The translations under genes and the position numbers were made by a program. A stretch of DNA of 64,000 bases from Cordilura impudica (lineage: Eukaryota; Arthropoda; Insecta; Diptera; Scathophagidae). The notes under the pieces were generated by a model. It had not been told where the DNA came from. It saw only the letters and a list, made by a program, of their open reading frames with translations, and made no database searches. Each line of letters opens with the position of its first letter. Within the stretch, counting starts at the first letter, position 1. Shown here one piece after another: positions 1 through 10,990 of the stretch. The stretch covers positions 25,865 to 89,864 of the forward strand of contig CAVMKG010000136.1 in assembly GCA_963682025.1 (NCBI GenBank). The letters run 5' to 3'.

Positions 1-259
1 TAATTTCACCACATTTAAAAAATTCTTAACTCCGCGTGGACAAAATTTTTTCAAAAAATTCTGCTTTTACTAACTTTATAAAATAGTTATAAAATCTTCG
101 AAAAGCACTTAACTTTGAAAACTCTGTTAATGAATTCCCATCCTAAATATGGTCTAAAGATCAAATTTGTGGCCTAAAGATGGACATGAATATAAGAAAC
201 GTTACTAACGAATTTTATTTTTTTATTATTGTTATTATTAAATAATTTGTTATTTTCTA

Positions 260-615
260 TCTATAATATTAATAGGCTAGGTGATTTCTTGTAACCGATG
301 TTTTGTTCTACCGTTTTATCTCGATTTTGACCAAGCGTATATTATTTGAAAGGTATTTCTTTTTAGCTGTTTTCCAGATTTACAGATTTTTAAATGTTTT
401 CCTTTATTTCGAGTAAATTGCATTTGAAGTTGCTACTAACACATACACAAAATTATATATATGCCATGTGTGTGTTTATTAAATTTGTTAATGAGTTTGT
501 TATCTGCATTGACAATAATAATAAACCATAAAAGTGTTGGTTTGTGAATTGGCTAAGTTGGAAAATAAAGCTGCCTAGAAATTGCACTCGAATTTCGAGC
601 GCTGGAATCTGATAG
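260..615 (+). mobile_element. Helitron-like non-autonomous element, copy 1
   Basis: About 356 bp beginning TCTATAATATTAATAGGCTA and ending in a palindrome CTCGAATTTCGAG, then about 10 nt, then the terminal ATAG. Other copies (9800-10160, 15498-15852, 50166-53058) end in CTAG or CTTG. A TC start, a 3' hairpin and a CTRR-like tail are the classic Helitron ends; there is no coding capacity and no visible target duplication. Naming it Helitron-type is inference from these ends. Confidence 0.6.
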
Positions 616-629
616 TTTTTATAAATATA

Positions 630-1318
630 ATAATCTTACCCATAAAAACAAAGTTTTTATTAAAACTCTTTCTTTCCTTATGCATATGAGTTTTGAATAT
701 CTCCGTGACTGTGCGTGACTGTGTGTGACTATCTTAAAATTAATCTTTGGCCACAACAAGTCTATGGACAAAGTTTCAGATCGATCGGATGAGGAGAAGT
801 GAGGATTTAATCTCTCCGTGAGTGTGCGTGACTGTGCGTAACTATGTCAAAGTTAATCTTTTTTCACAGCAAGTCTATCGACCAAGTTTCAGATCGATCG
901 GATAATTGGAAATGTGTTTTAAATCACTCCGTGACTATGCGTGACTGTGCGTGACTATGTCGAAGTTAATATTTCTTTACAGCAAGTATACCGACCAGGT
1001 TTCAGAATGATTAAATGAGGCGAAATCCGTTTTAAGTGTCTCCCAGACTGTGCGTGAAGATGCGTGACTGTGCGTGACTAAGTCAAAGTTAATCTTTTTT
1101 TCACGGCAAGTGTATGGACCAAGTTTCAGATGGATTGGATGAGGGGAATGACATTTAGATCACTCGGTGACTGTGCTTGACTATGCGTGACTGTTCGTGA
1201 CTACCCCAAACTACAACAAGACTATGGGCCAAGTGTCAGATCAATTGGATAAAGGGTTGACCCACGACAGACAGATAGGCAGACAGACAGAGAGTATAAG
1301 TTAAAAGAAAGAATTTAA
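630..1318 (+). repeat. GTGACTGTGC tandem module, copy 1
   Basis: Starts ATAATCTTACCCATAAAAAC and ends AAAGAAAGAATTTAA. Inside are about five diverged tandem units of 110-125 bp. Each has two to four CGTGACTGTG-type decamers, then AAAGTTAATCTTT, then CAAGT..TATCGACCAAGTTTCAGATC, then a GATGAGG-AA segment. An inverted copy with the same two ends lies at 20005-20589, so this is a discrete dispersed repeat and not a local satellite. No coding capacity seen. Family unknown. Confidence 0.7.
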
Positions 1319-2496
1319 AAATAAAAAATCGCTTTTTAAAAATTAATTTCTCGAAAATGTAACATTTTTTAGGAATAACATTTTTCAAGAAATTGTAATT
1401 TCGTATTTTTATATTTTAAAAAATGTCACAACCAAAACTCCATATTTGCCAGTAAATTCAATAATTCATGAATGGGTTCATATTTTGCAATAGAAAACAA
1501 ATAAACTGGAAATTTTAAGAAATCAATCGAACAAATATTCATATTAGCCAGATCTGAAAACGGCCACTTATAAAGGGTGTCCCAAAAATCACGCCAGATT
1601 AGTATTAAGCAGAAAACACAATTGAATCATCAAGTAGAAAGGATAGGGTTATATATGGAATAACATATTGAGGAAGTGGCCTCATCGGCTTTCCTGGAAC
1701 ACATGCACTCTTTTGTCGAAATTTTTCAAGATGATTTTGTATAAATGTGGTTGAATTTCGCTGATGTAGCGTTGAATTTCCTCCTTCAATACACGGGTAG
1801 GCGTTGGCTTGTTGGAATATACCGTTGCCTTAAAATAAACCCATAAAAAGCATTCCAATAATGTTAAACCATGCAATAATTGAATCGTTTCAATAGATGT
1901 ATGGCATGTCGCACCGTCGCACAGTGGACCATATTTTGAGAAGGCGGCAAAAATCATTTTTTTTTTGTTACCGATTTTAAAGTTATGTCATTCATTTGCA
2001 AGTAAATACTAGTAAACCTCGGCAGCCAAAAAATTGCGACTCTATCTCAACTATATCACAGCGAACAGGGTCTTCGAAAATGGGCTTTCTCAGTATTTTG
2101 CTAAAATTAAAAATTTCTTTGTAAATTTTTATTTTTGAATGACTGTAACTTTTTTGATTTAAAAGATTTTGTAGTGAAATAAATTTTGTATAATTTTGTG
2201 GCTTCCATGCTATTAATGTTAAAAATGTAAAGTCACTGAGTCGTTCCGAAATTTTAAAAAATAATGTTTTAAAAAAGGTCAAAATTTTCCGAAAATCTCG
2301 TACTTAATAGAGCATAACTCCTACCAGTCAAAAGCAGTCAGGAAAAATCTTGCACTGTTCTATAGTCCGAACCCTCCCCTATACCCCAATACCCCATTAT
2401 ATACCCCCCCAGTTTCCGCCCGTATGCACCAGAACAATTTTTCTGACCCAAGGTTAGATATTTTCTGCAAAATTTATGAATACAAAAGTTGTCCAC

Positions 2497-2612
2497 TACG
2501 TGGTTAGGATATATTAAGTTTGAGGTGATGTTTGTAACTGCCAAAAATATTGGACTCAAAAACACTTTCTGAGTCGATTTAACGATGTCCGTCCGGCCGT
2601 CTGAGTGTTATG
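2497..2612 (+). repeat. mini-me/DINE-1-like family A fragment
   Basis: Contains GATGTTTGTAACTGCCAAAAA, then CACTTTCTGAGTCGATTTAA, then CGATGTCCGTCCGGCCGTCTG, which align with the (GTCY)n core of the family A repeats elsewhere in the window. It lies inside Transib copy 1, upstream of its transposase, so it is probably an old insertion. The neighbouring 2370-2440 stretch is C-rich and unexplained. Confidence 0.55.
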
Positions 2613-2931
2613 AATACAAAAGTTGGTCGTACCGGTGCACCGCGGTGTACTTATAAAAAAGGGTTGATATATAATGCGCTTAATTGTTGCAGGTACATTT
2701 ACATAGGTATCTTTCAAAAACATTAATAGTTTGAATTAGAGTTATATAGTTTAAATACCTGACAAAATGGGAAACAATTTAAATAACAGGTAAATGGTAA
2801 AAAAAAAACTATTGCGACATAGCCCTTTCAGATATGAGCAGGTATGCTTCACCTTTTAAAAGGGGTTAGGGTGTGGGTTTTTTATGCTTCTAAAAGTGGT
2901 AATAAAAGATACAAATTTTTATTTTACATAA

Positions 2932-5005
2932 TTGCAAGAAAAATTATTTATAATAATGTTTCCACAATTATTATTCATTACAATTTGTGCAATGGCTAAG
3001 TACTGTTACAGAGATCTGGCAGATATTTATTTTCAACGATGTGATATAGATGATGTAATTTTGCACATAGTGAGCAACGACTTCTTTAAGAATTGTAACC
3101 TAGAAGACATTGAAATGCACAAAGGAAAAATTACTAATTTTGCATCGAATTTGAAAAGACGGTATATTGAATGCTCTCATAGCAAGGCAAAGATGTACAA
3201 ATGTTACCAAGACTGGTTAATAAAGGGACTTATTTTTGAGAGTGCATCTATAACTGCCAACGAAAGTGGAAAAAAGGGTCGACCAGCAAAACCGGATGTA
3301 GTGAAAGATCTCGAAGGCGCAAGCTGGAGAATATCAATGAAGAAATTTCTCAAAGAATTATTAAGGATTCATTTTTGCACCAAATTCAATCAAACCAAAA
3401 TAAAAAAATAAAATTGAAATAATTGAAAAAATAGTTGAAGCGAGCCCAAGGCGCACAAAGAGGATTTTGAAAAGCATTCCTACACCAATTGAAGATAAGA
3501 AATTTACGCCGGAAGAAGCGTTCGCCCTATTTTTGGATTTGAAATTGACCAAAAATCAATATAAGGAATTGCGGAAGCGAACCAATGAAAAGAATTGTGG
3601 GATTTTTCCAGAGTATCGAGATTTAGTCTCTGCTAAAAAAGAATGCTTACCTTCACAATCTGCTATTAGTGTCACTTCAACATCAGCAGAAATAAAATTG
3701 CAAGATCTCCTTGAACATACTGCATAACGATTGTTAATACGCTTGATACTGATCATTTAAAAAAAAATGGTAATGGCAGCATTACTTTAATTTCTCAATG
3801 GGGATGTGATGGATCCTCTGGTCAGAAACAATATAAGCAATTTAATGCCGAAAATTCATCAGATGCTAATTTATTTATGGTATCTTTCGTTCCATTGCGC
3901 TTAACAAAAAGGTATAGCGTCTTAGAGCCGTCAACTAGTAGAGCAACAGAAATTGATATATGGAAAAATGAAATTCCTTCTTCAACAAAGTATTGCAGAC
4001 CAATAAAATTTGCATTCAAAAAGGAACCAAAGATGTCATAACTGAAGAAGTTCAAAAAATAAAAGATCAAATTAAGGAACTTCAACCAGTAATATTTAAA
4101 TTTGAGACATTGAAGTACATTTTAAAATATGTCTCACAATGATTGATGGAAAAGTTGCACAAGCTTTAACTGGAACAAAGTCAACGTCAAGCTGCATTAT
4201 ATGCCAAAAGACGTCAAGTCAATTAAGCCAACCCCCACCAGAATACGATAGTTTTAAGGAAGCCTACGAATTTGGAATGTCCCCTCTTCGTGCTTGAATA
4301 CGTTTCATGGAGCATATTCTTAAATAGGGTTATGATTTGGAATTTGGTCCTTTAGGCGAAACAGTGAGAAAAACAAAGGAAATGAAGAAAAAAGAAAACA
4401 AAAAAAAACAAATTCAACAAAAATATCTACAGCTAGGCCTCGTAATCGACCAACCAAAACAAGGGGAAGGAAACACAAATGATGGAAATACTGCAAGGAG
4501 ATTTTTTTCCGATCCGGAAACTGCAGCATCTATCACAGGTGTAGATCATGAATTAATAAGACGATTCAAAATCATATTACAAGTTGTAGCATGCAGCAGA
4601 AAGATAAATGCAAAAAAATTTGGAGAGTACGCCAATAAAACAGCTATACTTTATAATGAAAAATACTCTTGGAGATATATGCCATCCACAGTTCATAAAA
4701 TTTTGTACCATGGGGAACAAATAATTGAAAACCATATGCTACCAATAGGAGATCTATCTGAAGAAGCGTAAGAAAAAAGGAACAAAGACTACAGATTCCT
4801 TCGCGAGCACAACACAAGGAAAATGTCCTGATGTTGTACTAATGAAGACCTTATCACTATTTTGTTGTGCACTTCAGATCCATATATGTCCAACATTCGT
4901 CAAAAATGGAAAACTAACTCTATTGAATTAGACGAAGAAGCTAAACAACTTCTAGAAGATGAAAATCAAGGCTATTTAGAAGAAATTTTTACTAAAATTG
5001 GTTGA
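2932..5005 (+). pseudogene. Transib transposase, degenerate (copy 1)
   Basis: Conceptual pieces in several frames follow the order of the intact Transib protein at 17648-19651. There is an N-terminal region (2932-3411), then SIPTPIEDKKFTPEEAFALF (3474 onwards). The first catalytic Asp is in SQWGCDGSSGQKQYKQF near 3800. The second-Asp and zinc region near 4140-4215 has MIDGK and CIICQK-like strings in shifted frames. The C-terminal catalytic part (4337-4771) has NDGNTARRFF, PSTVHKILYHG and LPIGDLSEEA. A tail to 5005 retains LCTSDPYMSNIR. In-frame stops lie at about 3409, 3725, 4039 and 4769, and there are at least two frameshifts, so it cannot make a transposase. The DGNTARRFF and VHKILxHG motifs make the Transib assignment firm. 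Confidence 0.85.
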
Positions 5006-5940
5006 TTTAAAGTACTTTTTCATTACACTAACAATAAGTTACACTTTTTTTTATATAGTAAAAAAAATTTTCTTGATTTAAAAATTTATATATTTTGTAA
5101 ATTTACAATAAAAATTGTTATATTTCATAAATTTACCATAAAAATTGATATAGAAATATTTAAAAAGACAATAAAAAAAATTTAACTAAAGCAAAAACAT
5201 ACGAGTTTTTCATTGAAACTTCTCTATCTTGAACCAATATAAGGTAACTTTTATGTTGCTGCTTAATAAATTATATTTTAACTCGGGATCTTTCAAAAAA
5301 AAAAAAAAAAAAACAACCTTTGGCCCTTGGGCACATTAGGGCTAAAAAGTTTACGGGGGCCAAAGTTTGGCATTTCCTGAAAAAATTAACTTAAAAAATT
5401 GCTAAAAAGTATTAGTTGTAAAATTAATTGAAAAATACGACATATATTGAAAAAAAACCTTTTTTTACCTTTTAACACTTCACTTTTGTACTAAAATTCA
5501 ACTACAAATGAAAGTGTATTTTAAACCCTCCGTAACTTTTTTTATTTTCGGTCGAGAATTACGTTTTGTAGCAAAACTTAAAGGCTAAAGCCTTACATAC
5601 CAAACAAAAATTCCAATCATATCAAAATTCCAATCCAATCAAAAGTTATAGATTTTTGACCGCCTTCTCGTCAAATGGTCCACTGTGCGTCGTGTTGAAA
5701 CAACATGCCATTTACATCAATATCATCCAATTTAGATAGAAAGAACTCTGTTATCAGCCTCAATTTGACCAGCCCCATTTTCGAAGAAGCAAATGATGAC
5801 TGCAGCCCAAAATCCGCCCGAAACAGTGACACATTGTGGATGCGTTTATTTTTCGAAAAACACATGTGGGTTCTCTGAACCCCTAATGCAGTAATTTTTG
5901 CATTAGGGGATGATATTAACTGTCAAACTTTCATTTTTTT

Positions 5941-6336
5941 TGAAATATTGTTCAATAATAAAACGCGTTGTTCTTTCTATACCCTAAACGATCTAAAAAT
6001 CTTTTAAATTTTGCCCCCTCTTTAAGGGCCGCCATCCAAATTAAGTTCTTACTATTTTTAGGGTTGCCAGATCGAAATACCTTGAATTTTGTGCATTTTT
6101 CTCACGCTATTTTATTTATTGAATCTCCATTTATTTGTATGCGAACTAACAATAAATATTCAAATTTTAAAACTATTTCTGATTATAAGTCCAGCCAGTT
6201 CCAGACAAAAATATAACTGCTCTTGTTTTTTTTTTTTTTGTAAGGAAATGCAATTATATTTTTTTTGTTATTATTATAATGCACTTAGATAATATAATAA
6301 AAATTAAAAGTGTTATTTTGTATAAATCAATTTAAA
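5941..6336. other. AT-rich stretch without recognised gene
   Basis: Lies between the IS630-type relic and the family A nest. Short open frames here are AT-rich and resemble no family. It includes a run of about 12 T near 6228. Confidence 0.5.
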
Positions 6337-7860
6337 ACAAGTAAGACCAACTATATGATACCCTATACCATGCGTTTAGAGACCCTATCTCATAGACCCA
6401 ACGAACTGGACATAGAAAATAAGCATAAACCAAATTTGAGTGGGATTTTTATACCCTATACCACTATGTGGTTTGGGTATAATGACTTTGTGCTGCTGTT
6501 TGTAACAACCAAAAATATTTGACCTAGACCCATCTTTAATTATACCGATCGAATCAGAACCACTTTCTGAGTTGATTTAACAATGTCCGTCCGTCCGTCC
6601 GTCTGTGTGTCCATGTAAAGCTTGTAATCAAACTGCAGGTCGCAAATATGAATATATTTTGACGAAATTTGGTATATAAGCTTCGATCGGCCACGGGATG
6701 AACGCTGTTGAAATTGGTGAGAATCGGTCCATGTTCAGACCTAGCCCCCATACAAATTACCCATATGAAATCGACATAAATTGCCATAAGATCCAAATTG
6801 TCATATAGATCTTACTCAAATTGGGTTTGTATGCGTTCATTATATCCAGTAATGAGTAGTCCAAAAATGATCCCTTTGACCCCATATAGAGCTGCTTCCC
6901 GATCTTCACTTAAATCTATTAAAAAACAAAAATATTGCACTGATTCTTCTCAAATTTTGTTTGTACATATTTTTGCAAAATACAAGAGACTTTACCAAAC
7001 ATGATCAGGATCGGTCCATTTTTGGACCTAGTCCCTTTCATATCTGCAGCCAAAAATATTAATAAAAATCGCACTCAAATTTGGTTTATGCTTATTTTCT
7101 ATGTCCAGTTCGTTGGGTCTATGAGATAGGGTCTCTAAACGCATGGTATAGGGTATCGTATAGTCGGTCTAGACCGACTATAATTTTCTTACTTGTTATT
7201 ATTTTTTTTGGCTGCAGATGTGATAAAATCATATCGGATGCTATATCTATATGGGGACTAGGCCCAAAAATGGACCGATCCTGACTATGTTTTGTAAAGT
7301 CTCTTGTATTTTGCAAAAATATATAAAATTTGAGAAGAATCAGTGCATTTTTTTTTTTTTTTTTTGATAGATTTAAGTGAAGATCGGGAAGCAGCTCTAT
7401 ATGGGGCTAATGACTAAGAGTTGTCCCATAAGGATCATTTTTGGACTACTCATTAATGGATGTAATAAACGCATATAAACCCAATTTGAGTAAGATCTGT
7501 ATGACAATTTGGATCTTATGACAATTTATGTCGATTTCATAGGGGTCATTTGTATGGGGTCTAGGTCTGAACATGGACCGATTCTCACCAATTTCAATAG
7601 CGTTTATCCCATGGCCGACAAAAGCTTATATACCAAATTTCATCAAAATATATTCATATTTGCGACCTGCAGTTTGATTACAAGGTTTACATGGACACAC
7701 AGACGGACGGACGGACGGACGGACATTGTTAAATCAACTCAGAAAGTGATTCTGATTCGATCGGTATAATTAAAGATGGGTCTAGGTCAAATATTTTTGG
7801 TTGTTACAAACAGCAGCACAAAGTCATTATACCCAAACCACATAGTGGGGTAGGGTATAA
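6337..7860 (-). repeat. mini-me/DINE-1-like family A element, interrupted by another copy
   Basis: Read on the minus strand, this element starts TATACCC near 7860 and ends at 6337 with ACAAGTAAGA on the plus strand. It is present as two pieces, 7198-7860 and 6337-6450. Together they give one copy with the (GTCC)n core near 7700-7722 and a CATGCGTTTAGAGACCCTAT tail. The break, after GTGGGATTTTTA, is filled by a plus-strand copy of the same family. Non-coding. Confidence 0.75.
6451..7197 (+). repeat. mini-me/DINE-1-like family A element, complete, nested
   Basis: Begins ATACCCTATACCACTATGTG. It has a CCGTCCGTCCGTCCGTCTG core at 6587-6606 followed by the conserved GTAATCAAACTGCAGGTCGC. It ends in the palindrome TAGTCGGTCTAGACCGACTA and then ATTTTCTTACTTGTT. 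The 5' TATACCC, (GTCY)n core, 3' hairpin and CTTGTT end resemble dipteran mini-me/DINE-1 elements (non-autonomous Helitron group). No open frame belongs to a known protein. Confidence 0.75.
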
Positions 7861-7864
7861 AAAT

Positions 7865-9790
7865 ATGTGTTTTCAAAATCATCCTTCCTGCACCTCTGCG
7901 TGTCAGATCGGCTGTGCTCAACTTTCTAAGGCGTAGGTGGCCACGGTTGTCTAGAAGATTTCGGGCAGGCATGTTAGGGTGAGTTTCAAGTTTATGCAAA
8001 TATCTAAAACTGTGTCTCTTAACTTCGTTTTTATCTAAAGGAAAATTTAAGTCCTTCGAGTTTCTGGCTTACCAGGGCCACCTGTAATCATTCGTAATAG
8101 CCTATTTTGCCTTCTTTGCATTTTTTCAATATTAGACGGAGAGGCAGTACCCCACATCTGAATACCGTAGCACTATATGGGTTTTATAATACAGTTGTAA
8201 AGCAGTAGTTTACAATCTAAGCTAAGTTTTGAGTTTCTGCCCATAAGCCACGTAAGTTGTAGAATTTTTAACTTGATTTGGGTAAGTTTTTCGTCGATAT
8301 GTATTTGCCAAGTAAGGCGGCGGTCAAAGTAAATTCCGAAATATTTGACGTTTGTGTGTTGGGATATGTTATGATTATTAATTTCTATCTGAGGGTGTGT
8401 TTCCCTTTTTAGGATGAAATTGATATGGATGCATATGATTTTGATTTTCCATCTCTCCACCAAATATTCTAGTTCAGAAATTTAGAATTGCAGAAATCTA
8501 GATGCTATTGATGGGTTCTCATGAACACTTAAGATTGTGGTATCATCAGCAAAAGTCGATGTGTCAGTGTTAACATTTGTTGGTAAATCAGATGTGTAGA
8601 GTAAATATAATAAGGGCCCCAGAATACTTCCCTGTGGGAGTCTGGCTTGTATATATTGTGGAGGACTTCTGTAGTTGTTCTCTTTGACTGTGAACTTACG
8701 ACCTTATATAACTTTCTAGAAGCTTGTGGGTATTGGGTGGCAACAGTGCGGAGCTATATTTTTTTCCCCCAAAGGCCTTTCCAATAATAGTTACTAGCCT
8801 ATATAGCCTTGCTCAGTAGTACTGCGTTTCTTCCTGAAGCCAAACCGATGATCTGGTATAATGTTACTCTGATTTTCAGCTAGGGATAATTTATTCATTA
8901 GCAGTCTTTCGAAAAGTTTTGATACATATATTCGATAAGATACTAATTGGTCTAAATTACTCGATTTTCAAGTTATCTCTGTTTGGCTGGGTGTTATATT
9001 TGCGAGGGAAACTTTCCATACCAGTGGATAATATTCAAGGTGCAAGTTAGCATTAAAAATGTAGAGAATTATTCTAAAAGCTATACTGGGTAGTTACATA
9101 AGCATGTTATTACTGATCATATCGATCCCTGCTGCTTTAGTTGGGTTTAAATCAATTATAGACTTTGTGACCTCTCGCATCTTAAACCTGAGTGGGGAAT
9201 TTGCTTCTAGCTGTGGTATTATTGAAGGCAGCTCCACTATAGAACTTGATATGTTTGGTGTGGAAACATTTCTCAAGTGTTTTAAGAACAGTTCAACTTT
9301 TTTAGAGTCAGTTCTCGCCCAATCTCCATTTGATTTTCGCAATGGAGGCTTGATTGGTCTTTTAAGACTTTTTGTAGCACGCCATAATGAGTAATAATAA
9401 TTCGCTGAATTTCCAATAGTTTTCTGGTACATTCTTTTAATCACGCTTTAAGTTGTGGGGATTTGTGTTGCTGCCACTCTATTCGTGCTCTTCTTTTTTC
9501 ATTCAAAAGTTGTTCAACATTTAATGAATATATGTTATAGTGTTTCTTGTGTTATGGGGGCTTAGTAGTAATTTGGGATGCGAGTTTGATATTTAATTCA
9601 AAATTTTTAATCAAGAAATCAATAATTTCCGATGTTCTTATCGGTATGTTCTCTGAACAATGGATACTGATAAACTTTCTATATTTTAGCCAATTTGTCG
9701 TGTTACTTGTTAGCACTAAATCATCAGTGAGTTGTACATTTAGTTAGTATTTAAAAGAGTATAATTTTATATTCGCAATTCATAATATAT
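7865..9790 (-). pseudogene. Jockey-type non-LTR retrotransposon reverse transcriptase, degenerate
   Basis: Minus-strand reading gives, in order: a linker after the endonuclease (about 9760-9560, with SNTTNWLKYRKFI); an RT N-terminal segment (9094-9444, with KRPIKPPLRKSNGDWARTD and LNPTKAAGIDMISNNML); LPQGSILGPLLYLLY (about 8600-8645); the active-site box TFADDTTIL (about 8536-8562); a thumb-like segment (8173-8463, VKYFGIYFDRRLTWQIHI); and RMITGGPGKPETRR (about 8060-8110). FADD is the RT catalytic box. Multiple frameshifts and stops, no endonuclease domain or ORF1 seen, so a 5'-truncated dead copy. It lies between a family A element and Helitron-like copy 2. Confidence 0.8.
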
Positions 9791-9799
9791 AGTGCATAA

Positions 9800-10160
9800 T
9801 CTATAATATTAAAAGGCTAGGCGATTTCTTGTGACCGATGTTTTGTTCTACTGTTTTATCCCGATTTTGACCAAACATATATTATTTGAAAGGTATTTCT
9901 TTTTAGCTTTTCACCATATTTACAGATTTTTAAATTTTTTCCTTTATTTTGAGTAAGTTGCATTTAAATTTGCTACTAACACGTACAAAAAATTATACAT
10001 ATGCTATGTGTGTATTTATTAAATGTGTTTCTTAATGAGTTTGTTATCTTCATTCACAATAATATTAAACCAAAAAAGGTGTTGGTTTGTGAAGTGGTTA
10101 AGTTGAAAAATAAAGTTGCCTAGAAATTGCGCGCGAATTTCGAGCGCTGGAATCTGCTAG
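9800..10160 (+). mobile_element. Helitron-like non-autonomous element, copy 2
   Basis: Same family as 260-615, from TCTATAATATTAAAAGGCTA to the hairpin GCGCGAATTTCGAGCGC followed by TGGAATCTGCTAG. The terminal CTAG fits the Helitron CTRR rule. No target duplication is visible, as expected for Helitrons. Confidence 0.65.
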
Positions 10161-10990
10161 TTTAAATTAAAGTTTTGTAATTTTTCAATGGCTGTATTTG
10201 GCGCATTACAACTAACTAGGTATTTGTTTAGTATATTTGTTTACCCTTTATGCGTCCGAAAATTCGGCAAACATTCTAATAGGTTCGAATGAGTACTGAA
10301 ATGAAATGAAATAAATAAATATTTTGGATTAAAATTAATGGAAATCTTATGGGAAAATATGAGGAATTCTTATAGGAACTAGCTTAAATTCCATGAGCTT
10401 TAAGAGTTATTACTGAGAATATTTTGGTGTATGGTTTATGAGCTACAAAAACTTCTTTGAACGCTAGATCTCCAAATAATTAGACCAGGATCGAAAAATC
10501 AAACGAAATTTTTTAGATCAACTTACCTTGTTATAATGATCTATAATTTTATGTTTACACACATAGTGTTGGGTATTTTGCGTAACTAAATATCCAGATT
10601 TTCCATAATATCCCTAGAGTTTCCTTATGAAATTACAATTTTAGTTTTCTTTTAATTTTCCATTAAAAGCTTTGTATGCATAGTGTTTTGTTTTCTTCCT
10701 CCCTTATTTCCGTTTTGCTCCCCACAAAGCTCGTGCTGTGGCGTCTCCTTGTCCTTGTGTGGCTTAAACGCCAATGGTCCTTTGTTCATTTTCAGCATTC
10801 CTTCTTCTAATATGCTTCATTTTTTCTTATTTTTTTTTATTATTTCTTCTTTGTGAATTATAATTCTAATATTTCATTTGCTGTTTAAGTTTATACCTCC
10901 AAGGAAAATCTTTTCAATTATTTCTTCGTGCAAATTGCTATTTTTTCATCTTTTTGCTTTATGCTTCAATTAAGTTATATATACTTATTT
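10161..10990. other. No recognised gene
   Basis: Mixed AT-rich sequence without a convincing open frame or match to the repeats in this window. Around 10680-10800 it is less AT-rich (CTCCCTTATTTCC, GTGCTGTGGCGTCTCC) and could be a fragment of something unrecognised. Confidence 0.4.

Larger units (their letters stand above)
1920..5687 (+). mobile_element. Transib DNA transposon, copy 1 (complete, with TSD)
   Basis: Left end CACAGTGGACCAT at 1920 and right end ATGGTCCACTGTG ending at 5687 form inverted repeats; both ends also share GAGAAGGCGG about 16 bp in. The flanking 5 bp are CGTCG on both sides (1915-1919 and 5688-5692), a perfect target duplication matching the CGNCG preference known for Transib. 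Next to the heptamer at each end is CAAAAATC (1948-1955 on the left, mirrored on the right). The 3.77-kb body holds the broken transposase at 2932-5005, a family A mini-me fragment near 2497-2612, and AT-rich flanks with a run of about 19 A at 5299. It belongs to a different subfamily from copies 2 and 3. Confidence 0.88.
1682..5940 (-). pseudogene. IS630/Tc1-mariner superfamily (DDE_3) transposase relic, split by Transib copy 1
   Basis: Two minus-strand pieces read as one degenerate transposase. The upstream piece (about 5693-5940) reads ENPHMCFSKNKRIHNVSLF and then LDDIDVNGMLFQHD. The downstream piece (1682-1914) reads GATCHTSIETIQLL and then ECFLWVYFKATVYSNKPTPT, followed by a tail with ISEIQPHLYKIILKNF. 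These match the second half of insect transposases with FQQDGATCHT and FFLWGYxKxxVY motifs. The two parts are separated by Transib copy 1; with that element and one target duplication removed, the frame runs straight through the catalytic D motif. The N-terminal half and the third catalytic region are deleted or degenerate. GGGTGTCCC near 1575 may be the element's terminal repeat. Non-functional. Confidence 0.75.

Noticed and set aside
6554..7769. Repeated open frames of 60-116 codons beginning DLMAIYVDF, found also at 11810-12154 and 36794-37042
   Set aside because: They recur only because the family A repeat is conserved at DNA level. They include the (GTCC)n core and are read on whichever strand the repeat lies; no coding signature.
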